Shown in pieces: positions 1 through 7,292 of a DNA stretch of 15,445 nucleotides. This DNA comes from Bermanella sp047628755 (GTDB lineage Bacteria > Pseudomonadota > Gammaproteobacteria > Pseudomonadales > Oceanobacteraceae): assembly GCA_047628755.1 (NCBI GenBank), contig JBLHVV010000074.1:1-15445 (forward strand), in the 5' to 3' direction. A model generated the notes under the pieces. The model was not told where the DNA came from. It made no database searches and saw only the letters and a list, made by a program, of their open reading frames with translations. The position numbers and the translations under genes were made by a program. Numbering within the stretch: position 1 is the stretch's first letter; every line of letters begins with the position of its first letter.

Positions 1-7
1 GAATTAG

Positions 8-92
8 TGGTACCGGTGGGCGGACTTGAACCGCCACGCCTTGCGGCAACGGATTTTGAATCCGTCGTGTATACCAATTTCACCACACCGGC
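8..92 (-). tRNA. tRNA-Leu (anticodon CAA)
   Basis: Read on the minus strand, this 85-base stretch folds as a class II tRNA. It has a 7-bp acceptor stem (GCCGGTG with CACCGGT, one G-U pair), discriminator A and an encoded CCA end. The anticodon stem ACGGA/TCCGT holds loop TTCAAAA, giving anticodon CAA (plus-strand positions 56-58), which reads UUG leucine codons. A long variable arm (GCC-GCAA-GGC) is typical of tRNA-Leu. The T arm is GGCGG-TTCAAGT-CCGCC. It is transcribed away from queA. A -10-like TATAAG lies at 130-135 on the minus strand, but no good -35 is visible. No terminator is visible in the 7 bases left of the gene. Confidence 0.97.
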
Positions 93-106
93 ACTAATTA
101 CGATTA

Positions 107-136
107 TTGACAGGTTTCGCAAACCTGACTTATACA
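107..136 (+). promoter_or_regulatory. Promoter-like element P1 with palindrome in spacer
   Basis: A perfect -35 hexamer TTGACA (107-112) and a TATACA -10 (131-136) are 18 bp apart and point toward queA. A 7-bp-arm palindrome, CAGGTTTCGCAAACCTG (111-127), fills most of the spacer. The -10 overlaps the only -10-like hexamer available to the divergent tRNA, so a bound protein could affect both directions. The hexamers are seen directly. Activity and any regulator are inference. Transcription from here would give a leader of about 180 bases before queA. Confidence 0.45.
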
Positions 137-261
137 CTTTGCATTGAAAGCTGGCTCGCAAGCCTTAAATAAGTGGCAGGCATAATACCAGCAAGTGCTT
201 GTGAGTCAATGGTTTGCAGGGACTTTTTGCTATTTACAGGTGTATTCTTTACTAATCCCAA

Positions 262-290
262 TGGTCATTACCTAAGGGCTTAGGTATAAT
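262..290 (+). promoter_or_regulatory. Probable queA promoter (P2) with inverted repeat
   Basis: A perfect TATAAT (285-290) lies 17 bp after TGGTCA (262-267, four of six matches to the -35 consensus). The GC-rich stretch TTGCGCCC just after the -10 resembles discriminators of growth-rate-controlled promoters. The inverted repeat TACCTAAGGGCTTAGGTA (269-286) fills the spacer and runs into the -10. The expected start site is near 297, giving a leader of about 29 bases to the queA ATG. No good Shine-Dalgarno sequence precedes that ATG. Confidence 0.65.
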
Positions 291-325
291 TTGCGCCCAA
301 TATTTATCTCTATTTTGTGTAGCGT

Positions 326-1393
326 ATGAAAACCAGTGATTTTAGTTTTGATCTGCCCGATGAGCTGATCGCCCGCTATCCGCCAGAAGTTCGCAGCAGC
401 AGTCGTTTATTGTGCCTTCGAGACGGGAATCTTGAGCATAAGCAGTTTATGGACTTGCTGGATTTAGCCGAGCCAGGGGATCTTATGGTGTTTAACGACA
501 CCCGTGTTATCCCAGCTAGGTTGTTTGGTGAAAAAGAAAGCGGCGGTAAGCTAGAAGCCTTGATCGAGCGTGTTACTGGAGACAATACGGCACTCACTCA
601 CATTAAATGCAGCCGTGCACCTAAACCGAATACCACCATTATTTTAGAAGGCTGCCAAGTTGAAGTGACGGGTCGTCAAGACGCCCTATTCGAATTGCGC
701 TTTTTGCTGCCTGAAGGTGAGAATTTGGTAAATTGGCTTGAGGCAGTTGGTCATATGCCTTTGCCTCCTTATATGAATCGCGAAGACGAACTGAGCGATC
801 GTGAGCGTTATCAAACGGTTTACAATGAAAAACCCGGTGCAGTGGCCGCGCCAACGGCAGGTCTGCATTTTGATAATGCCATGTTAGCCAAGCTTACTGA
901 AAAAGGCATTAATAAAGCCTTTGTTACTTTGCATGTAGGTGCCGGTACGTTTCAGCCGGTAAAAGTAGACGATGTAAACAGCCATAAAATGCACAGTGAA
1001 TACTTAGAAGTCGAGCAAGCAACCTGCGATGCCATAACAGCCACGAAAGCGGCGGGTAAGCGCGTAATTGCCGTAGGCACCACCAGTGTTCGTTCCTTAG
1101 AGACAGCCAGTAACACAGTCGAAGCTTTGGCCGCAGGTAAAATATTGCCTTACGCAGGAGAGACCGAAATTTTCATTTACCCAGGGTTTGAATTTAAATC
1201 TGTGGATGCTTTGATTACAAATTTCCACTTACCTGAATCCACATTAATTATGCTAGTAAGTGCATTCTCTGGCCGAGGCCCGGTCCTTAACGCTTACGAT
1301 GAGGCGGTTAAAGAGAAGTACGGCTTCTTTAGTTACGGCGACGCAATGTTTTTGACCAAGAATTTAAACGCAGAGAACCTTTGGGATAAATAA
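326..1393 (+). CDS. queA: S-adenosylmethionine:tRNA ribosyltransferase-isomerase QueA
   Basis: QueA transfers and isomerises the ribosyl group of S-adenosylmethionine onto preQ1 in tRNA, making epoxyqueuosine at wobble position 34 of the GUN tRNAs. It is a cytosolic enzyme. The 355-residue length is normal for the family. Characteristic segments are all present: FNDTRVIPARL (56-66), AAPTAGLHF (174-182), HVGAGTFQPV (203-212), VGTTSVRSLE (250-259) and NFHLPESTL (299-307). The ATG at 326 gives the usual MxxxDFSF N-terminus, so it is chosen despite a weak ribosome binding site. The next gene, tgt, acts one step earlier in the same pathway and lies 196 bp downstream in the same orientation. That gap is long for an operon pair, but no terminator was found in it. 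Confidence 0.98.
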   Translation: MKTSDFSFDLPDELIARYPPEVRSSSRLLCLRDGNLEHKQFMDLLDLAEPGDLMVFNDTRVIPARLFGEKESGGKLEALIERVTGDNTALTHIKCSRAPKPNTTIILEGCQVEVTGRQDALFELRFLLPEGENLVNWLEAVGHMPLPPYMNREDELSDRERYQTVYNEKPGAVAAPTAGLHFDNAMLAKLTEKGINKAFVTLHVGAGTFQPVKVDDVNSHKMHSEYLEVEQATCDAITATKAAGKRVIAVGTTSVRSLETASNTVEALAAGKILPYAGETEIFIYPGFEFKSVDALITNFHLPESTLIMLVSAFSGRGPVLNAYDEAVKEKYGFFSYGDAMFLTKNLNAENLWDK

Positions 1394-1524
1394 AATTTTA
1401 GCGACCAATGCATAGGCAGGATCTCATCGTGTGAGCGATTGTAGTAACAAGCAGCAAATCTCCAGCCCGAGGTGACATAGGGCTTATTATTAACCAGTTA
1501 TGCGCAAAGTAGGCGCTAACTACA

Positions 1525-1583
1525 ACCGTTATCAAGCAGTGCCGTTCAGCGGATGCAGTTAACGCAGATAACGTTTGAAAGGA
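1525..1583 (+). promoter_or_regulatory. Possible stem-loop and ribosome binding site before tgt
   Basis: CGTTATC (1527-1533) and GATAACG (1567-1573) are inverted copies that could close a stem around a 33-base loop. The stem ends a few bases before the tgt Shine-Dalgarno GAAAGGA (1577-1583). The rest of the queA-tgt gap holds no clear promoter, terminator or gene. A role in tgt translation is only inferred. It was not recognised as a known preQ1 riboswitch. Confidence 0.25.
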
Positions 1584-1589
1584 TGATAT

Positions 1590-2717
1590 ATGAGCTTCAT
1601 GAAATTTGATTTACACAAAACAGAAGGTAAGGCTCGCCGTGGGACGTTAAGTTTTCCTCGTGGTGACGTGCAAACACCCGCCTTTATGCCAGTGGGTACT
1701 TACGGCAGCGTTAAAGGCATGTTGCCCCGCGATGTAAAAGCAACCGGTGCCGAGATTATTCTGGGCAATACCTTTCACCTTTGGTTACGCCCAGGGATAG
1801 ACATTATTAAAGGGGCAGGGGATCTTCACGATTTTATGCAGTGGGATAAGCCAATGCTTACCGACAGCGGTGGCTTTCAAGTATTTAGTCTGGGTAAAAT
1901 GCGCAAAATTACCGAGCACGGTGTGACATTTCAAAGCCCTGTAAATGGCGATAAAGTAGAGCTAACACCGGAAAAGTCCATGGAGATTCAAGCGGCATTA
2001 GGCAGTGACGTGGTGATGATATTTGACGAGTGCACCCCATTTCCGGCCACTCATAAAGAAGCCAAAGACAGTATGGAAATGTCATTGCGTTGGGCGCAGC
2101 GTTCTAAAGATGCTCATGGCGACAGCGAGTCAGCTTTATTTGGCATTATTCAGGGCGGCATGTTCGAAGACTTACGTGATGTAAGCATGGAAGGCCTTGA
2201 AGAAGTTGGCTTTGACGGTTACGCCATTGGTGGTCTTTCGGTAGGCGAGCCTAAAGAAGACATGATTCGTATTTTAGATCATACCGCTCATCAAATGCCT
2301 AAGAGCAAGCCTAGATATTTAATGGGTGTGGGCAAGCCAGAAGATTTAGTCGAGGGTGTGCGTCGCGGCATTGATATGTTTGACTGTGTTATGCCAACGC
2401 GCAACGCCCGTAACGGTCATTTATTTATTGATACCGGTGTATTGAAGCTGCGTAATGCTGTTAATAAAACCGACCATGGCCCGGTAGATGAAACGTGCGA
2501 TTGCTATACCTGTGAGAACTTCAGTCGTGCATATTTGCACCATTTAGATAAGTGTAAAGAGATTCAAGGCAGCATGCTGAATACTATTCATAACCTGCAT
2601 TTTTACCAAACGGTTATGGCTGGATTGCGCAAAGCGTTAGATGAAGGTACATTGACTGCCTTTGTCGAAGAGTTTTATGCTAAAAGAGGTCTTTCAGTGC
2701 CTCCGATGGCCGATTAA
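1590..2717 (+). CDS. tgt: tRNA-guanine transglycosylase Tgt
   Basis: Tgt exchanges guanine 34 of tRNA-Asp, -Asn, -His and -Tyr for preQ1, the substrate QueA then modifies. At 375 residues it has the normal bacterial length and TIM-barrel motifs. LTDSGGFQVFSL carries the general-acid/base aspartate (D92). FDCVMPTRNARNGHLF carries the nucleophile (D265). The zinc site is complete: C303, C305, C308 and H334. The ATG at 1590 is preceded by GAAAGGA at good spacing. A second in-frame ATG at 1599 lacks that site, so the upstream one is preferred. A 184-bp gap with a palindrome but no plus-strand T-run terminator separates it from yajC, so read-through is possible. Confidence 0.98.
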   Translation: MSFMKFDLHKTEGKARRGTLSFPRGDVQTPAFMPVGTYGSVKGMLPRDVKATGAEIILGNTFHLWLRPGIDIIKGAGDLHDFMQWDKPMLTDSGGFQVFSLGKMRKITEHGVTFQSPVNGDKVELTPEKSMEIQAALGSDVVMIFDECTPFPATHKEAKDSMEMSLRWAQRSKDAHGDSESALFGIIQGGMFEDLRDVSMEGLEEVGFDGYAIGGLSVGEPKEDMIRILDHTAHQMPKSKPRYLMGVGKPEDLVEGVRRGIDMFDCVMPTRNARNGHLFIDTGVLKLRNAVNKTDHGPVDETCDCYTCENFSRAYLHHLDKCKEIQGSMLNTIHNLHFYQTVMAGLRKALDEGTLTAFVEEFYAKRGLSVPPMAD

Positions 2718-2816
2718 CTAATAATCACTCTTTGGATTGATCAATATACAAGAATTTGAACACGCGGTTTATTGACCTGTAAAAAGGTCGTAAGTCGCCT
2801 TTAAAAAAACAAATTG

Positions 2817-2834
2817 GCCCTCATATATGAGGGC
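2817..2834. repeat. Perfect 18-bp palindrome before yajC
   Basis: GCCCTCATATATGAGGGC is a perfect inverted repeat in the tgt-yajC gap, about 68 bp before the yajC start. On the plus strand no T-run follows it. On the minus strand a T-rich tract follows (complement of A-run 2803-2809), which would be terminator-like for antisense transcription. A smaller hairpin, GACCT/AGGTC (2774-2789), lies just upstream. The palindrome could be an operator, an RNA processing site or a weak terminator; the sequence does not decide. Confidence 0.5.
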
Positions 2835-2901
2835 TAATGCGATAAAACAATTTTAAACCACTTTAAACTACGCAGTACTCGAAAAGAGTAAGGAATGTTT
2901 C

Positions 2902-3258
2902 ATGTCTAAACTGACACTTTTATTGGCCACTTTATTTTCAGCGTCTGCATTTGCAGAAGGTGAAGCTCCATCAGGCGCTGGTTTCGAACAGCTTATTTTT
3001 CTAGGTGGTTTTGTATTAATTTTTTACTTCCTTTTGTGGCGTCCACAATCTAAGCGCGCTAAAGAGCATAAAAATTTGCTAGGCGGTCTTGAAAAAGGAT
3101 CTGAAGTTGTGACATCTGGCGGTATCGTTGGTAAAATCACCAAAGTAACTGATGAATTCATCGTGCTTAAAGTGGGCGACAATGTAGAGTTTCCAGTTCA
3201 AAAGCAGGCTATTGCAGCGGCTTTACCTAAAGGCACTATCAAGTCTATCAACGACTAA
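2902..3258 (+). CDS. yajC: Sec translocase accessory subunit YajC
   Basis: YajC is a small inner-membrane protein that associates with SecDF and SecYEG. This 118-residue version has the family signature: a transmembrane helix at about 29-46, then WRPQSKRAKEHKNLL and a soluble region with EVVTSGGIVGKITKV. The first 18 residues (MSKLTLLLATLFSASAFA) look like a cleavable signal peptide, with Ala-x-Ala before the possible cut. The E. coli form lacks this clear leader. The start is supported by AAGGA about 8 bases before the ATG. It is followed by secD and secF, the usual order. No function beyond the complex is claimed. Confidence 0.96.
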   Translation: MSKLTLLLATLFSASAFAEGEAPSGAGFEQLIFLGGFVLIFYFLLWRPQSKRAKEHKNLLGGLEKGSEVVTSGGIVGKITKVTDEFIVLKVGDNVEFPVQKQAIAAALPKGTIKSIND

Positions 3259-3330
3259 ATGCTAATTTAGGTATACAGGCTGATCTTCAGTTTGTAGAAA
3301 ACGTTATTAATTCTACAGGGATTAATGACT

Positions 3331-3366
3331 AATACAGATCCCCGCCTTTGCGGGGATGACTGTATT
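3331..3366. repeat. Palindromic dispersed-repeat-like hairpin
   Basis: ATCCCCGC (3338-3345), loop CTTT and GCGGGGAT (3350-3357) form a perfect 8-bp GC-rich stem. The outer arms AATACAG and CTGTATT extend it by 7 bp across a 2-base bulge. On the minus strand the core reads GTCATCCCCGCAAAGGCG. This resembles the GTCATCCCCGC...GCGGGGATC family of short palindromic repeats common between genes in many Proteobacteria. Only one copy is seen in this window. It has no T-run on either side, so it is not a typical intrinsic terminator, though it could stabilise the yajC mRNA end. Confidence 0.6.
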
Positions 3367-3468
3367 TATAACCCTTGAAATTTTTATAACAATAAACCGT
3401 AATGTTGGCCTGCTGCTGTGACTGCTCACGTAAAGGCTGCCAAACAGGCCAGACTAGGAAAATCACTT

Positions 3469-5340
3469 ATGTTGAATAAGTACCCCATTTGGAAGTACTT
3501 GCTGATATTAATTGTCAGCACATTAGGCGTTCTTTACTCCTTACCAAACCTTTATCCACCCGATGCAGCTGTGCAAATTACACCCGCTAAAAGTGGTGAT
3601 GCCGTAGATCAGTACACACTAAATAAAGCACTTCAAATATTAGACGAAAATAATGTGGAATATTTTGGTGAAGAATTACAGCAAGGTAAAACAGCATTAA
3701 TTCGTGTGGCAGACAACGAACAGCAGCTTCAAGCAAAAGGTTTGATTCAACGTAACCTAGGTGACAACTTTATTGTGGCACTTAACCTAGCCCCAACCAC
3801 ACCCGATTGGTTAATGGATATGGGTGCAGGGCCAATGACATTAGGTTTAGATTTAAGCGGTGGTGTTCACTTTTTAATGGAAGTGGATATGGCCGAATTC
3901 TTAAAGCAACGCATGGGCAACTATCGTGACGCAGTGAAACGCAGTCTACGTGAAGAAAAAATACGCTATAAGCGAGTAGCAGCCGGAGACGAAAATAGTA
4001 TCAATGTGAAGTTTGCAACCGAATTACTGCGTGATAATGCTGAAGATTTTCTTAGCCGTGAATATCCTGAATTTGTAACTAACACTAATGATAAAGACGA
4101 TAGCTTCTGGGTTTCTTTAGCGTTGACCAGTGCCAAGATAAAAGAATTCGAAGACTATGCACTAAAGCAAAATTTAACCACTATTCGCAATCGTGTAAAC
4201 GAACTGGGTGTTGCCGAGCCAATGGTGCAGCGTCAAGGTCGTAATCGTATTGTAATCGAGCTACCAGGTGTTCAAGACACGGCTGCTGCGAAAAAAATAT
4301 TGGGTAAAGCAGCAAACTTAGAATTTCGTTTAGAGGCTATGCCAAGCGCAAACCGCTTTACGACAGAAGAATATGAATACAAAAATCCATCTGCTGGACG
4401 CACCACAGCTCGATTAGAAAAAGCATTAATTGTAACAGGCGATAACGTTTCTAATGCGCAACCTTCGTTCGATGAAAATAGTCAGCCTCAAGTAAATATT
4501 ACACTCGATGGAACTGGCGGCGCAATGATGGGTAAAGTAACCAAAAAATCCATTCAACGTCGTATGGGTATTTTGTTTGTAGAGCATAAAGTACGTACTC
4601 GTTACGAAATTAAAGATGGAAAAGAAGTTGTTGTTGAAGATAAATACGTTGAAAAGAAAATTATTTCTTTAGCAACTATTCAAAGTGCTTTGGGCAGCAG
4701 CTTCCGTATTACTGGCTTAGAGGCTGGAGAGTCATCTGAGCTTGCGCTGTTACTGCGTGCAGGTGCACTTGCTGCTCCTATGTATTTTGTAGAAGAGCGC
4801 ACAGTGGGGCCAAGCTTAGGCAAAGAGAACATAGAATTAGGTGTGTTCAGTGTTCAAATTGGTTTAGCCATGGTGTTAATCTTTATGATCATTTATTACC
4901 GTGTATTCGGTGTGATTGCAAACATAGCCCTAACGGTTAACTTAGTGTTATTGCTGGCGGTTATGTCTATTTTAGGCGCTACCCTAACGCTGCCTGGTAT
5001 AGCGGGAATCGTATTAACGGTGGGTATGGCGGTGGATGCAAATGTGCTCATTTTTGCGCGAATAAAAGAGGAGCTCAAATCGGGTCTCAATGTTCAGCAA
5101 GCCATTCACAGTGGTTATGATAAAGCATTCTTAACTATTTTTGACGCCAACATTACCACGTTAATTGTGGCAATTATTTTGTTTGCAGTGGGCACCGGCC
5201 CTATAAAAGGTTTTGCAGTAACATTATCAATCGGCATTATCACATCGATGTTTACCGCGATTGTATTGACTCGCGCGATAGTTAACCTTGTATATGGCGG
5301 TCGCCGTCTTGAACGTATTTCTATCGGTGGAGGAGTGTAA
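3469..5340 (+). CDS. secD: Protein translocase subunit SecD
   Basis: SecD works with SecF in the inner membrane and uses the proton gradient to complete export of proteins through SecYEG. From ATG 3469 it is 623 residues, close to the E. coli length. It has a first membrane helix (MLNKYPIWKYLLIL onward), the family motif GLDLSGG (126-132), a large periplasmic domain and five C-terminal membrane helices. GMAVDAN (519-525) carries the conserved membrane aspartate D523. The open frame reaches upstream to a GTG at 3418. However, ATG 3469 has AGGA nine bases upstream and matches the usual MLNxYPxWKY start, while the GTG has no ribosome binding site. The stop is 2 bp before secF, so the two are surely co-translated. 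Confidence 0.97.
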   Translation: MLNKYPIWKYLLILIVSTLGVLYSLPNLYPPDAAVQITPAKSGDAVDQYTLNKALQILDENNVEYFGEELQQGKTALIRVADNEQQLQAKGLIQRNLGDNFIVALNLAPTTPDWLMDMGAGPMTLGLDLSGGVHFLMEVDMAEFLKQRMGNYRDAVKRSLREEKIRYKRVAAGDENSINVKFATELLRDNAEDFLSREYPEFVTNTNDKDDSFWVSLALTSAKIKEFEDYALKQNLTTIRNRVNELGVAEPMVQRQGRNRIVIELPGVQDTAAAKKILGKAANLEFRLEAMPSANRFTTEEYEYKNPSAGRTTARLEKALIVTGDNVSNAQPSFDENSQPQVNITLDGTGGAMMGKVTKKSIQRRMGILFVEHKVRTRYEIKDGKEVVVEDKYVEKKIISLATIQSALGSSFRITGLEAGESSELALLLRAGALAAPMYFVEERTVGPSLGKENIELGVFSVQIGLAMVLIFMIIYYRVFGVIANIALTVNLVLLLAVMSILGATLTLPGIAGIVLTVGMAVDANVLIFARIKEELKSGLNVQQAIHSGYDKAFLTIFDANITTLIVAIILFAVGTGPIKGFAVTLSIGIITSMFTAIVLTRAIVNLVYGGRRLERISIGGGV

Positions 5341-5342
5341 CC

Positions 5343-6266
5343 ATGACTGCTAAAATTAAAGACTATAATTTCATGGGGCTGCGCAAAATAGCTGCTGCTT
5401 TTTCTCTCTTGTTAATTTTAATTTCAATAGGCTCGCTTGCAATTCAAGGTTTGAAGCTTGGGTTAGATTTTACTGGCGGAACATTAATTGAAGTTTCTTA
5501 CGAAACTGCAGCTAACGTTGGTGAGATTCGTAGAACACTCATAGACAAAGGCTACGAAGATGTAACTGTTCAGCACTTTGGCAGCGAAGAAGAAGTCTTG
5601 GTCCGCATGAGCGAATCTTACCGTGCGAATATCGGTGATGAAATTTTAGCTGTTTTGCAAACCAGCAGCCCAGAAGATGTTCAGTTACGCAGAGCCGAGT
5701 TTGTAGGCGCGCAAGTGGGCGAAGAGTTACGCGATGAAGGCGGCCTAGCATTATTATTAGCCCTTGCCATTGTGATGCTTTACGTTGCTGCACGTTTTCA
5801 ATTTAAATTTTCGGTAGGCGCAGTAGTGGCGTTAATCCACGATGTAATTATTATCTTGGGTATTTATAGCGTGTTCCAATTTGAGTTTGATCTTACCGTT
5901 TTGGCTGCGTTGCTAGCGGTTATCGGTTACTCACTAAATGACACCATTGTTGTATCGGACCGGATCCGAGAGAACTTTCGTATCATTCGGCAAATGATGC
6001 CTGTAGATGTTATTAACCGTTCACTTACACAAACACTTGGTCGTACTTTAATTACATCTTTAACTACGTTGTTAGTATTGACCGCTTTGTTAGTGGTGGG
6101 TGGTGAAATTATTCACTTATTTGCATTGGCATTGACCATTGGTGTTGTAGTGGGGACTTATTCTTCGATTTATGTGGCAGCGAACGTGTTACTGGTCATG
6201 GACATAACGAGAGAAGACTTAATACCTTCTGAAACAGAAGAGCAAGAAATAGATGACCGTCCTTAG
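5343..6266 (+). CDS. secF: Protein translocase subunit SecF
   Basis: SecF is the partner of SecD in proton-driven late steps of protein export across the inner membrane. The 307-residue protein has an N-terminal membrane helix (about 13-35), the LDFTGGT motif (41-47), a periplasmic domain and five further helices. GYSLNDTIVVSDRIREN (195-211) includes the conserved D200, and R234 lies in TLGRTLITS; both match positions known to matter in SecF. The ATG follows secD by 2 bp, with GGAGGAG just upstream inside the secD end, indicating translational coupling. The acidic C-terminal tail (ETEEQEIDDRP) is ordinary. The operon ends at the terminator just downstream. Confidence 0.97.
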   Translation: MTAKIKDYNFMGLRKIAAAFSLLLILISIGSLAIQGLKLGLDFTGGTLIEVSYETAANVGEIRRTLIDKGYEDVTVQHFGSEEEVLVRMSESYRANIGDEILAVLQTSSPEDVQLRRAEFVGAQVGEELRDEGGLALLLALAIVMLYVAARFQFKFSVGAVVALIHDVIIILGIYSVFQFEFDLTVLAALLAVIGYSLNDTIVVSDRIRENFRIIRQMMPVDVINRSLTQTLGRTLITSLTTLLVLTALLVVGGEIIHLFALALTIGVVVGTYSSIYVAANVLLVMDITREDLIPSETEEQEIDDRP

Positions 6267-6286
6267 TTTCTAATTTATTTCTGTAT

Positions 6287-6318
6287 AAAGCCCACAGCCA
6301 AAAGCAGTGGGCTTTTTT
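6287..6318 (+). terminator. Intrinsic terminator after secF
   Basis: Arms AAAGCCCAC (6287-6295) and GTGGGCTTT (6307-6315) form a 9-bp stem with an 11-base loop, followed by an unbroken T-run to 6318. It begins about 20 bases after the secF stop and faces the same way, so it ends the queA-secF block. Confidence 0.92.
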
Positions 6319-6355
6319 GTCTTTAGGCCCCAGTTAAATAAGCTCTAGGTGAAAA

Positions 6356-6383
6356 TTGACTGCATACATCGATATATTATATT
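6356..6383 (+). promoter_or_regulatory. Probable promoter for the TauE/SafE gene
   Basis: TTGACT (6356-6361) and TATATT (6378-6383), each five of six matches to consensus, are 16 bp apart in a very AT-rich stretch. They lie after the secF terminator and point to the permease gene, giving a leader of roughly 130 bases. The remainder of the 6319-6520 gap shows no convincing gene. Confidence 0.5.
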
Positions 6384-6520
6384 TAATTAATAACACGAGT
6401 ATTACCCATAGGTCATTAGTTGAAAATAATAAGCCTGATGTATTTTTGAAAAATATGAGTAAAAAATTTGCTGGTAAATTAGACGCTTAACAAAATACTA
6501 CATAGGAAATATTAAAGTAC

Positions 6521-7267
6521 ATGGGATTTGATTTAATAGGTTTAGCGTTCGCGTTTATTGTGTTATTTGCATTTACGGTTCAGGCAGTTTCTGGTTTTGG
6601 CAGCACTGTTATTGCATTATCATTGGGCGCCATATGGTATGGGCTAGATCAACTGCTGCCATTTTTAATATTTTCTAATATTTTATTTACCAGTGTATTA
6701 GCGTATAAAAATAGACATCATATAAATAAAGACTTAGCGTTTAGAGTAGTGTTACCAGGGATGCTGTTAGGGACTGTGATTGGATATTTTATCAAACCCT
6801 ATTTAAATGAGATTATCCTTGAGCAAATGCTTGGGGTATTGATCATATTCATCTCAATTTTAGAGCTTTGGCGGTTACTTCATCGCAACGAGTCTATTCC
6901 GCACAGTAAAGTAAAAAGTCGATTACTGACATTATTTGCGGGTTTAAGTCATGGTGTTTTTGCAAGTGGAGGCCCTCTTTTAGTTTATTCAATTGCCGGT
7001 TTTAAAGTAGATAAACACCAGTTTAGGGCAACAGTTTTGGTTTGTTTATTTGTTTTAAACTGTTTACTTGCATTTGCTTTTTTAATAGATGGAAGACTAC
7101 AGCCTGTGTTACCTTTTGTGTTGGCAGCCATACCAATAATATTTATTGCTATGAAAGTAGGGAATATTCTTCATGATTATGTGAATGAAGAACACTTTAA
7201 AAAAGGTGTGTTCATATTCTTATTACTTTCAGGTATTAATTTAGTTGTAGCACGTCATTTAACCTAA
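6521..7267 (+). CDS. TauE/SafE-family membrane permease
   Basis: This 248-residue hydrophobic protein belongs to the TauE/SafE (formerly DUF81) family of inner-membrane permeases. Members with known roles export sulfite or sulfoacetate, or take up small organic anions. The two family half-repeats are visible: QAVSGFGSTVIALSLG (21-36) and GLSHGVFASGGPLLVY (141-156), the latter with the GGP signature. About seven or eight membrane helices are expected. The ATG at 6521 has a distant AGGA (13 bases upstream), so initiation may be weak. The gene stands alone, between the secF terminator and a convergent gene whose stop codon is 25 bp away. It is more AT-rich than the Sec genes. The substrate cannot be read from the sequence. 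Confidence 0.85.
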   Translation: MGFDLIGLAFAFIVLFAFTVQAVSGFGSTVIALSLGAIWYGLDQLLPFLIFSNILFTSVLAYKNRHHINKDLAFRVVLPGMLLGTVIGYFIKPYLNEIILEQMLGVLIIFISILELWRLLHRNESIPHSKVKSRLLTLFAGLSHGVFASGGPLLVYSIAGFKVDKHQFRATVLVCLFVLNCLLAFAFLIDGRLQPVLPFVLAAIPIIFIAMKVGNILHDYVNEEHFKKGVFIFLLLSGINLVVARHLT

Positions 7268-7292
7268 ATTTTAGGCAGAATACAGAGTTACA

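Noticed and set aside
3418..3468. GTG start that would lengthen SecD by 17 residues
   Set aside because: It has no ribosome binding site. ATG 3469 has AGGA nine bases upstream and matches the canonical SecD N-terminus.
6356..6489. Open frame of about 44 codons (TTG 6356, or ATG 6455 giving 11 codons ending KFAGKLDA)
   Set aside because: It has no ribosome binding site and the promoter-like hexamers overlap its start. No family was recognised, so it is treated as chance in AT-rich DNA.
7263..7275. CCTAAATTTTAGG as a terminator between the convergent permease and lyase genes
   Set aside because: The stem is only about six A/T-rich pairs with no clear T-run, too weak to call.
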